DNA from: JACVRX01 sp963831385
GTDB taxonomy: Bacteria > Actinomycetota > Actinomycetes > Jiangellales > Jiangellaceae
Direction of reading: 5' to 3'
DNA: 64,000 nt
Assembly: GCA_963831385.1 (NCBI GenBank)
Contig: CAWHPW010000012.1
Coordinates: forward strand, 124,001-188,000
Part shown: piece after piece, positions 42,734 to 50,094 of the stretch
Position numbering within the stretch: the first letter of the stretch is position 1
Layout of the letters: every line of letters begins with the position of its first letter
Position numbers and translations under genes: made by a program
Notes under the pieces: model-generated
Seen by the model: the letters and a program-made list of their open reading frames with translations, nothing else
What the model was told of the DNA's origin: nothing
Databases searched by the model: none

Positions 42734-44026
42734 GTGAGAATCAGCGTCGTTGCATTGGGGAAGATCGGCCTACCACTGGCTGTCCAGTTCGCCGGCAAGG
42801 GCCATGATGTCGTCGGCGTCGACGTCAACGCGGAATTGGTAGAACTCGTCAACCGAGGTGTCGAGCCATTCCCCGGCGAGGCAGAACTGGCCAGCAGGCT
42901 ATCCGCCGCGATCACCGCCGGTCGGCTCCGCGCGACGACCGACTATGCCGACGCGATCCCGGGCAGCGACGTCGTGGTGGTCGTCGTGCCACTGTTCGTC
43001 CACGACGACAGCTGGCAGCCCGACTTCGGCTGGATGGACTCGGCGACCGGTGAGATCGCGGCGAACCTGAGCGCGGGCGCCTTGGTGTCCTATGAGACGA
43101 CGCTCCCAGTCGGCACCACCAGAAACCGGTGGAAGCCGATGCTGGAGAAGGGCTCCGGCCTGGTCGAAGGTGACGACTTCCACGTCGTGTTCTCGCCCGA
43201 GCGGGTGCTGACCGGCCGGATCTTCGCTGACCTGCGCAAGTACCCGAAGCTGATCGGCGCCCTGTCCGACAGTGGCGCCCGACATGCCGCCGACTTCTAC
43301 CGTGCCGTGCTCGACTTCGACGAGCGCCCAGACCTATCGCGGCCGAACGGTGTATGGGACCTGGGCAGTGCCGAGGCCGCCGAGATGGCGAAACTGGCCG
43401 AGACGACCTACCGCGACGTCAACATCGGCCTGGCCAACCAGTTCGCTCGATTCGCCACCGATCGCGGCATCGACGTCTACCGGGTCATCGAGGCGGCGAA
43501 CTCGCAGCCCTACAGCCACATCCATCGGCCTGGGATCGCGGTCGGGGGGCACTGCATCCCGGTGTATCCGCGGCTCTACCTGTGGACCGATCCGGATGCC
43601 ACCGTGGTCCGGGCCGCCCGTGGGGCCAATGCGGAGATGCCGGCGTACACCGTAGGTTTGCTCGAAGCGGCGCTCGGCTCGCTGACCGGTGTGCGCGTCG
43701 CCGTCCTCGGCGCGTCGTATCGCGGCCGAGTCAAGGAGACTGCTTTCTCTGGCGTGTATCCCACGGTCGCGGCGCTCCGCTCCCGCGGGGCCGAGGTCGT
43801 GGTGCACGATCCGCTGTACAGCGACGCTGAATTGGAGCAGCTCGGCTTCACGCCGTACCACGTCGGCGATCCCGTCGAGGCGGCGGTCGTACAGACCGAC
43901 CATGCCGAGTACGGCGAGCTGACACCGGAGGACTTGCCGGGGCTCAAGGTGATCGTGGACGGCCGCGACGTCACCGACCCGCACCGCTGGATCGGCACGA
44001 CCCGCATCGTGCTGGGCCGCGGCTGA
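42734..44026 (+). CDS. UDP-N-acetylhexosamine 6-dehydrogenase (WbpA/WecC-type)
   Basis: A 430-residue nucleotide-sugar dehydrogenase that oxidises C6 of a UDP-HexNAc to the uronate with NAD. It has ISVVALGKIGLPLAVQFAGK, SYETTLPVGTTRNRW, VFSPERVLTGRIFADL, MAKLAETTYRDVNIGLANQF and the catalytic Cys in IAVGGHCIPVYP. As UDP-GlcNAcA it would feed the WbpB-E-D genes just upstream. GTG 42734 is used; TACCCT about 39 bases upstream could be a -10. It differs clearly from the second dehydrogenase at 52.0-53.3 kb, so the two may prefer GlcNAc and ManNAc or serve different glycans. Confidence 0.85.
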   Translation: MRISVVALGKIGLPLAVQFAGKGHDVVGVDVNAELVELVNRGVEPFPGEAELASRLSAAITAGRLRATTDYADAIPGSDVVVVVVPLFVHDDSWQPDFGWMDSATGEIAANLSAGALVSYETTLPVGTTRNRWKPMLEKGSGLVEGDDFHVVFSPERVLTGRIFADLRKYPKLIGALSDSGARHAADFYRAVLDFDERPDLSRPNGVWDLGSAEAAEMAKLAETTYRDVNIGLANQFARFATDRGIDVYRVIEAANSQPYSHIHRPGIAVGGHCIPVYPRLYLWTDPDATVVRAARGANAEMPAYTVGLLEAALGSLTGVRVAVLGASYRGRVKETAFSGVYPTVAALRSRGAEVVVHDPLYSDAELEQLGFTPYHVGDPVEAAVVQTDHAEYGELTPEDLPGLKVIVDGRDVTDPHRWIGTTRIVLGRG

Positions 44027-44101
44027 GCCGCGCCGCGTCGATCACTTCCCGACCAGGGGTTGCCAAGCAGGGCCATCCGGTCAAGACTCCCTCCTAACAC
44101 T

Positions 44102-44119
44102 TCAGTCACATCAGTCACA
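44102..44119. repeat. Tandem 9-bp direct repeat (tcagtcaca x2) upstream of the amidase
   Basis: Two exact copies of tcagtcaca lie 18 bases before the amidase ATG 44138. GTCAC half-sites at 9-bp spacing could be bound by a response regulator on one DNA face; cell-wall hydrolase genes in actinobacteria are often under MtrA, whose known motif has GTnAC half-sites at a different spacing. This is only a candidate operator. Confidence 0.35.
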
Positions 44120-44137
44120 CCCGCCACGGGGGTCGTC

Positions 44138-46066
44138 ATGGCGAACGGGAACCAGCGCCCGGCGGGCTGGCGACGAGCGGCAGTGACGCTTTCGGTGCTG
44201 CCAGTCCTCGGGCCCGGCCTGGTCATGGCGCCGTCGATCGAGGCCGCCCCATCACCGCAACCGGTGTCGCCTCGGATCCAGACCGTTGCGCTGACGAGCC
44301 CAGCCACAGATACCGCCTTGCGGAGCGACGCCGCTGAAGCTCCAGCCGACGCGAGTCAAGACTCGGGCCGGAAGATTCGTACCGCCCCGATCGAGACCGA
44401 TCCGTACCGGCTGGTGGCCGCGACATGGTCGGCCGCGGCGGCCGACCTGACGGTCACAGTGCGGCATCGAGCCAGCGGGCGATGGTCACCGTGGCACACC
44501 CTCCCAGCCGGCGACGGCCACGGCCCCGACCCCGGCTCCAGAGAAGCTGATGGGACCCGGCTCGGAACGGACCCGCTGGTGGTCCCGGATTCTGATGCCG
44601 TTCAGGCCCGGGTCGACGTCGTCGATGGAGTCCTGCCGGCCGATCTGCGCCTCGACCTCATCGACCCTGGGCAGTCGCCGGCGGACGGCTCCGTGGGTGT
44701 GGCGTCCGGTGCTGCCGCCGTGGCTGCCCCCACCCGGCCGACCATTCTCACCCGGGCTCAATGGGGCGCCGACGAGTCCGTGCGCGAGCCCGGCCTGCCT
44801 TCCTACGGCGACGTGCGCGGGGCCTTCGTGCACCACACGGTCAACGCCAACAGCTACTCGGCGGCGGACGTGCCGGCGATCATCCGCGGCATCTACGCCT
44901 ACCACGTCAAGTCCCGCGGCTGGCGCGACATCGGCTACAACTTCTTGGTCGACAAGTTCGGCCGGATCTGGGAAGGGCGGTTCGGCGGCATCGACCGACC
45001 GGTCACTGGGGCGCACACCGCCGGCTACAACGACGACGCGTTCGCCATGTCCGCGATCGGCACATATACCTCCCAGCCGCCCGAGGCGGCCCTGATCAGC
45101 GCTTACCAACGGCTTTTCTCGTGGAAGTTCTCCATTCACGGTGTCGACCCTCGGCGGGTCGTCAACTACGACGGCGAGATCTGGCCGGCGATCGCCGGCC
45201 ATCGCGACGCGGCGAGCACCGAGTGCCCGGGGACCGCGCTGTACCGGCAATTGCCGTCGATCCGGGCCGGCACGGTGGCCGCGATGAGCGTCGTACCGGC
45301 GTTGTCGCTCGGTCGGGACGTGACCAACGACGGCTATCCTGACCTGCTGGCGCGCCGGCAGGCCGACGGCTCGTTGTGGGTCTGGCAGGGGGCGGCGACC
45401 GGCGGCTTCGGCCAGCTCACCGAGATCGGCGCCGGCTGGCAGACCGCCGACCAGGTGATCCTGCCCGGCGATCTCGACGGCGACGGCGCCGACGACGTCG
45501 TGGCCCGGCGCCCGAACGGCGAGCTCTGGCTGTATCGCGGGGACGGCAGCGGCGGACTCCTGCGTGCCACCCAGATCGGGGTCGGGTGGCAGGGCTTCGC
45601 CACGCTGCTCGGTCCTGGCGACCTCGACGGGGACCTGATCGTGGACCTGCTGGGGCAAGCGCCCGACGGCGTGCTCTGGCTCTATCGCGGCGACGGCGCC
45701 GGCGGCGTCAGGCCTGGCGTCGAGATCGGCTTCGGCTGGAACGCGATGAACGCCGTCGTCGCGCCCGGAGACTGGGACGGAGACGGGCGCGTGGACCTGA
45801 TGGGGCGGCGCGCCCTCGACGGTTCGCTGTGGCTCTATGCCGGCGTGGGCAACGGCGGGTTCGGCCGGGCCGTCCAGGTCGGTAGCCACTGGAACAGGCT
45901 GAACACGATCATCGGCGGCGGGGACGTGAACCACGACGGCCCGGCCGACCTGATCGCCCGCACCGCTGACGGCCGCATGCTGCTGTACCCCGGGAACGGG
46001 CACGGCTACTTCCGGCCGACCAGCCAGATCGGTCACGGCTGGAACGTCTTCGACCTGGTGGTCTGA
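44138..46066 (+). CDS. Secreted N-acetylmuramoyl-L-alanine amidase (PGRP/Amidase_2) with five FG-GAP-like repeats
   Basis: A 642-residue exported protein. An N-terminal basic-hydrophobic signal (WRRAAVTLSVLPVLGPGLVM) is followed by a linker and an Ig-like region, then the PGRP amidase domain from about residue 202 (TILTRAQWGAD). Zinc ligands are visible: His in VHHTVNANSYSA near 232, His in AGHRDAAS and Cys in STECPGTALY near 361. The C-terminal 250 residues are five repeats of about 48 residues of the type DGDGADDVVARRPNGELWLY...GVGWQ, FG-GAP/VCBS-like with Asp-rich loops that may bind calcium. It would cut stem peptides from the glycan strand. Its stop is one base before the ATG of a SpoIID-like gene with the same repeats. 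Start ATG 44138 is preceded by a GGGGG run. Confidence 0.88.
   Translation: MANGNQRPAGWRRAAVTLSVLPVLGPGLVMAPSIEAAPSPQPVSPRIQTVALTSPATDTALRSDAAEAPADASQDSGRKIRTAPIETDPYRLVAATWSAAAADLTVTVRHRASGRWSPWHTLPAGDGHGPDPGSREADGTRLGTDPLVVPDSDAVQARVDVVDGVLPADLRLDLIDPGQSPADGSVGVASGAAAVAAPTRPTILTRAQWGADESVREPGLPSYGDVRGAFVHHTVNANSYSAADVPAIIRGIYAYHVKSRGWRDIGYNFLVDKFGRIWEGRFGGIDRPVTGAHTAGYNDDAFAMSAIGTYTSQPPEAALISAYQRLFSWKFSIHGVDPRRVVNYDGEIWPAIAGHRDAASTECPGTALYRQLPSIRAGTVAAMSVVPALSLGRDVTNDGYPDLLARRQADGSLWVWQGAATGGFGQLTEIGAGWQTADQVILPGDLDGDGADDVVARRPNGELWLYRGDGSGGLLRATQIGVGWQGFATLLGPGDLDGDLIVDLLGQAPDGVLWLYRGDGAGGVRPGVEIGFGWNAMNAVVAPGDWDGDGRVDLMGRRALDGSLWLYAGVGNGGFGRAVQVGSHWNRLNTIIGGGDVNHDGPADLIARTADGRMLLYPGNGHGYFRPTSQIGHGWNVFDLVV
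45319..46066 (+). repeat. Five tandem FG-GAP-like repeats (amidase C-terminus)
   Basis: Protein repeats of about 48 residues, each with a D-x-D-x-D-type acidic loop, a PDLLARR-like strand, a GSLWLY strand and a closing IGxGW. Units are diverged from each other at the DNA level. They match those of the following gene, pointing to a shared origin or recombination. Confidence 0.7.
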
Positions 46067-46067
46067 C

Positions 46068-48080
46068 ATGGCCGCCCGGTTCCGGCTTGTCGTCGCGTCA
46101 CTGTCCGTCGCGGCAGCTCTGACGGCGGCGCCGGTGCCGGCCGGCGCGGCGGAGGAGCTGTGGATCTGGCCGTCGTCGGGGGCGCTGACCCTCGCTGGCC
46201 ACGGGTACGGGCACGGTCGCGGGTTGTCCCAATGGGGCGCCTATGGTGCCGCGACCGAAGGTCTCGACTCGGCCGCGATCCTCCGCCATTACTACCCAGG
46301 CACCGAGCTGGCGACCCGGCCGGATGACACGATCCGCATCTGGATCACCGGCGATTCCGACGGCGAGACTCGGATCGTGCCGACCGCGGGCCTGCGCGCG
46401 AGCGCTGCCGCCGGAGGGCGGACGTTGCCGGTCACCATCAGCGGGTCGACGGTCACGGCGTGGCGGGTGATTCGCACGGCATCCGGACTGGTGTTGCAGG
46501 GCCTGGCGGCGGGCACCTGGCGAACCCAGCCGCTGGGAAGCACATCGGCCCATCCGGGACCGATCTCCTTCTCGACACCTCTTGATCGGGTCCGCCTGGC
46601 CGCCGGTTCGACGTCGGTCGAATACCGCGGCTTCATCCAGGCAGTCGGCGTCGGGACCGGCCTCCGGACGATTGTCGTCAGCTCCCACGAGGCGTACCTG
46701 CGGTCCGTCGTTCCAGCGGAGATGCCCGCCTCGTGGCATCCGCAGGCGGTTCGTGCGCAGGCCGTCGCCGCGCGGAGCTACGCCAGCTGGGACCAGGATC
46801 ATCCCGGACCAGGCTGGTACGACACGTGCGACAGCACCGCCTGTCAGGTATTCAAGGGTGTTGCGACCTACAACGCGGCCGGCCAGGTCATCGCTCGACA
46901 TGAGCACCCGTTGTCCGACGCGGCCGTCGCCGCCACAGCGGGGCAGGTCGTCACGTTCGCCGGTCAGGTGGCCTTCACCCAGTTCAGCGCATCGAACGGG
47001 GGCTGGGCTGTCGCCGGCAGCCTGCCGTACCAGCGCGCTTTCGCCGATCCCTACGACGGCGTCGTCCCCAGCACGGCGCATACGTGGACGGCGACGCTGC
47101 AGGCGAGCACCCTGGAGTCGGCCTATCCCGTCCTCGGCCGCCTTCGAAGTCTGCGAGTGCTGGGCAGGGACGGCAATGGCGAGTGGGGCGGCCGGGTGGC
47201 GAATGTGGTTCTGCACGGGTCGACCGGCTCGGTGAGCCTGACCGGCGCGGACTTCCGGACAGTCGCCGGGCTCAGAAGCACCTGGTGGATCCCGACCAAC
47301 GCCAGCCAGCCAACAGTCCACTCCTTCGATGGTGACGTCACGAGCGATCTGCTCGCGCGAGGTTCGGCCGACGGCTCGCTGTGGCTATATCCGGGTAGCG
47401 GGACCGCTGGCTTCGGGACGCCGCGCCAGATCGGCCTGGGCTGGCAGCAGATGGATGCGATGGCGGCGGTCGGCGACCTCGACACCGATAGCCGTCCGGA
47501 CCTGGTTGCACGGCGGGCGATCGACGGAGCGCTGTTGCTGTATTCGGGCCTCGGTGCTGCCGGGTTCCGCGCAGCCCGACAGGTCGGCAACGGCTGGCAC
47601 GTCGTCAATCTGATCGTCGGCGTCGGAGATCTCGACAGCGATGGCCGCCGCGATCTGGTTGCGCGTCGAACGTCGGAGGGCTCCCTGTGGTTGTACCCGG
47701 GTCGGGGAGACGGTGGTTTCGGCGCTGCTCGTCAGATCGGGACCGGTTGGTCGACGATGAATGCCGTGGTCGGGTCGGGTGACTGGAACGGTGACCTGAG
47801 GATGGACGTGATCGCTCGCAGGTCCACCGACGGCTCGCTCTGGCTCTATCCGGGTACCGGGACCGGGGCGTTCGGCGCGGCTCGGCAGATCGGTCACGGT
47901 TGGGACTTCATGAACTCGATCGTGGCACCCGGCGATTGGGACGGTGACGGTCGCGGCGATCTCGTGGCTCGTCGGACAGCAGACGGCTCGCTGTGGCTGT
48001 ATCCGGGGACCAGCTCGGCGGGATTGGGACCCTCCCGCCAGATCGGGCGTGGTTGGGCGGTATTCGATCCGATCTTCTGA
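46068..48080 (+). CDS. Secreted SpoIID/LytB-domain protein (putative lytic transglycosylase) with five FG-GAP-like repeats
   Basis: A 670-residue exported protein. The signal peptide (LVVASLSVAAALTAAPVPAG, then AEE) precedes a SpoIID/LytB domain, whose blocks include GHGYGHGRGLSQWGAYGAA, VVPAEMPASWHPQAVRAQAV with the probable catalytic Glu near residue 218, ARSYASWDQDH and FSASNGGWAVAGSLPYQ. From about residue 419 five repeats like DGDGRGDLVARRTADGSLWL follow, each ending IGxGW. SpoIID of Bacillus is a transglycosylase that acts on glycan already stripped of peptides by an amidase. Here an amidase is encoded just one base upstream, so a sequential pair is a good inference. The exact target (peptidoglycan or another glycan) is unknown. 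Confidence 0.86.
   Translation: MAARFRLVVASLSVAAALTAAPVPAGAAEELWIWPSSGALTLAGHGYGHGRGLSQWGAYGAATEGLDSAAILRHYYPGTELATRPDDTIRIWITGDSDGETRIVPTAGLRASAAAGGRTLPVTISGSTVTAWRVIRTASGLVLQGLAAGTWRTQPLGSTSAHPGPISFSTPLDRVRLAAGSTSVEYRGFIQAVGVGTGLRTIVVSSHEAYLRSVVPAEMPASWHPQAVRAQAVAARSYASWDQDHPGPGWYDTCDSTACQVFKGVATYNAAGQVIARHEHPLSDAAVAATAGQVVTFAGQVAFTQFSASNGGWAVAGSLPYQRAFADPYDGVVPSTAHTWTATLQASTLESAYPVLGRLRSLRVLGRDGNGEWGGRVANVVLHGSTGSVSLTGADFRTVAGLRSTWWIPTNASQPTVHSFDGDVTSDLLARGSADGSLWLYPGSGTAGFGTPRQIGLGWQQMDAMAAVGDLDTDSRPDLVARRAIDGALLLYSGLGAAGFRAARQVGNGWHVVNLIVGVGDLDSDGRRDLVARRTSEGSLWLYPGRGDGGFGAARQIGTGWSTMNAVVGSGDWNGDLRMDVIARRSTDGSLWLYPGTGTGAFGAARQIGHGWDFMNSIVAPGDWDGDGRGDLVARRTADGSLWLYPGTSSAGLGPSRQIGRGWAVFDPIF
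47324..48080 (+). repeat. Five tandem FG-GAP-like repeats (SpoIID-like C-terminus)
   Basis: Repeats of about 48 residues, more alike than those in the amidase (DGSLWLYPG and ARQIGxGW recur almost unchanged). Greater likeness suggests newer duplication or conversion within this gene. Confidence 0.7.
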
Positions 48081-48099
48081 TGGATACGTCGGTCCGGGT

Positions 48100-50094
48100 T
48101 CAGAGATCCAGGTTGAGAAACGGTGTCAGCGCATCGGGGTTGCGTAGAGCATCCCGGCTGACGGCCTGCTCGGGCGGCGTGCCGGTCAGGATCTTCTTCA
48201 CGGGGACCTCGCACTTCTTGCCGTTCAGTGTGCGGGGGACCTCGTCGATCACGACGAAGCGGTCCGGCACGTGTCGAGGCGACAATTGAGTGCGCAGTTC
48301 CCGGCGGAGTCGGGGTTCGATGTCTGCCAACTCGACGTCCGGGGTGAGGACGACGAAGCACAGCAGCTGGCCGTCGCTCGTTCCGGCACCTGAGGTGTCG
48401 ATCACGAGGGAGTCCTCGATCTCGGGAACGGTCTCGACCACGCGGTAGAACTCCGACGTCCCCATCCGGACACCGCCACGGTTCAGCGTGGAATCACTGC
48501 GGCCGTAGATGACGGCCGAACCGCGCGGCGTGATGCGGATCCAGTCGCCGTGGCGCCAGACACCGGGAAAGTCGGCGAAGTACGCTTCCCGCAACCGCGA
48601 CCCGTCGGGGTCGTTCCAGAAGAACACCGGCATCGACGGCATCGGAGCGGTGATCACCAGCTCGCCCACCTCGTCCACGACCTCACGACCCGTTTCGTCG
48701 TAGGCGGCCACCGCCGAGCCCAATGTTCGACAGGACAGTTCACCCAGCCAGACCGGAACGTCGGGTGCCGCTCCGACGAAGGCAGTACAGAGATCGGTGC
48801 CTCCGGAGATGCTGGCGATCTGGACGCCGGGGAGCTCGTCGGCGATCCACCGAAAGCCCTCCGGTGTCAGCGGTGCCCCGGTGGAGCCCAGGATGCGCAG
48901 CGCCGTCAGGTCGTGAGCCGCCGCCGGATGCAGGTCCGCCTTCAAGCAGGACTGCAGGTATGGCGCCGAGGTGCCGAAGTAGGTCACCCCCTCCTCGGCG
49001 GCGATACGCCACAGCGCCGACAGGTCGGGGTGGTTCGGGCTGCCGTCGTACAGCACGATCGTCGAGCCGACCAAGAGCCCGCCGACCAGGAAGTTCCACA
49101 TCATCCAGCCGGTCGTCGTGAACCAGAAGAACCGCTCGCCGGGGCCGAGGTCGTTGTGCAGGGAGAGCGCCTTGAGGTGTTCGAGGACGATGCCCCCGTG
49201 CCCGTGGACGATGCCCTTCGGCAGGCCCGTGGTCCCCGACGAGTACAGCACCCACAGCGGGTGGTCGAACGGCACCGCTCGGAACTGCAGTTCAGCGTGG
49301 CCGTTCGTGGTCAGCAGGTCGTCCCAGGTCACCGATGGCGGTGACCTGTCAGGCGGCCTCATGAGATCCGCTGGATCGTCGAGATAGGGCACGAGCACGG
49401 TCGCCCGCAGGCCGGGCAGCTTGCCCTGCAGGCTCGCTACCGTCGGCCGGATGTCGAATGGCCGGCCGTTGTAGCGGTAGCCGTCGACGGCGATCAGCAC
49501 ACTGGGCTGAATCTGGGTGAAGCGTTCCGCGACGGCTTGAACGCCGAAGTCCGGTGAGCACGACGACCAGATCGCGCCGAGACTCGCCGTTGCGAGAAAC
49601 GCCACCAGCGCTTGAGGCGAGTTGGGCAGCAGTGCGACCACCCGATCGCCGACGCCGACACCGAGATCGGCAAGTCCAGTGCGGACGGCGGCGACCTGGG
49701 TACGCAGTTGTCCGTAGGTGAGCCGCTCGGTACGCGCGTCCTCACGCCGGAACAGCACGGCAATGTCGTCCTCGCCTTTGCCCGGACCATGCCGCAATGC
49801 CTGCTCGGCGTAGTTCAAGGTCGCGCCGGGAAACCACTGGGCGCCGGGCATGACGCGATCCGGGAGAATCGCGGTCGGCCCGTCATGGACGGCGACGTCG
49901 AAGAACTGGGCAACCTCGCCCCAGAAGGTCTCCGGCTGGGCCGTCGACCAGCGCCATAACGCGTTGTAGTCCGCGAACTGGCGACCGTGCCGTTGCGCGG
50001 CAAAACGTCGAAAAGCTGTCATCGTGCTGCGCTCGACCCGGTCCGGATCGGGTTGCCAGATCAGCTCCGGACCTGCCTGCGCATCGTCAATCAC
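48100..50094 (-). CDS. Acetoacetyl-CoA synthetase (acetoacetate--CoA ligase)
   Basis: Activates acetoacetate with ATP and CoA to acetoacetyl-CoA. The 664-residue adenylate-forming enzyme has an N-terminal AACS-type helical region (FWGEVAQFFDV, MPGAQWFPGATLNYAEQAL), the P-loop-like YSSGTTGLPKGIVHGHGG, FFWFTTTGWMMWNFLVGGL, SISGGTDLCTAFVG, and the C-terminal GRSDSTLNRGGVRMG, with the acetyl-acceptor Lys region GKKCEVPVKKIL. Length and blocks match AACS rather than acetyl-CoA synthetase. GTG 50094 has GGAAGG five bases upstream and overlaps the stop of the dimethylformamidase-like gene, so it is co-transcribed with polysaccharide genes. It could recover acetoacetate from HMG-CoA lyase (20.0 kb). 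Confidence 0.88.
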   Translation of the reverse strand: MIDDAQAGPELIWQPDPDRVERSTMTAFRRFAAQRHGRQFADYNALWRWSTAQPETFWGEVAQFFDVAVHDGPTAILPDRVMPGAQWFPGATLNYAEQALRHGPGKGEDDIAVLFRREDARTERLTYGQLRTQVAAVRTGLADLGVGVGDRVVALLPNSPQALVAFLATASLGAIWSSCSPDFGVQAVAERFTQIQPSVLIAVDGYRYNGRPFDIRPTVASLQGKLPGLRATVLVPYLDDPADLMRPPDRSPPSVTWDDLLTTNGHAELQFRAVPFDHPLWVLYSSGTTGLPKGIVHGHGGIVLEHLKALSLHNDLGPGERFFWFTTTGWMMWNFLVGGLLVGSTIVLYDGSPNHPDLSALWRIAAEEGVTYFGTSAPYLQSCLKADLHPAAAHDLTALRILGSTGAPLTPEGFRWIADELPGVQIASISGGTDLCTAFVGAAPDVPVWLGELSCRTLGSAVAAYDETGREVVDEVGELVITAPMPSMPVFFWNDPDGSRLREAYFADFPGVWRHGDWIRITPRGSAVIYGRSDSTLNRGGVRMGTSEFYRVVETVPEIEDSLVIDTSGAGTSDGQLLCFVVLTPDVELADIEPRLRRELRTQLSPRHVPDRFVVIDEVPRTLNGKKCEVPVKKILTGTPPEQAVSRDALRNPDALTPFLNLDL

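Noticed and set aside
44486..46069. Long open frame on the minus strand across the amidase gene (over 500 codons)
   Set aside because: It is the antisense of a clear PGRP amidase with FG-GAP repeats; high GC keeps the other strand open, and the encoded sequence has no recognisable domain.
45319..48080. Possible CRISPR array
   Set aside because: The repetitive sequence is coding, with units of about 144 bases, diverged copies and no spacers; it is FG-GAP-type protein repeat DNA.
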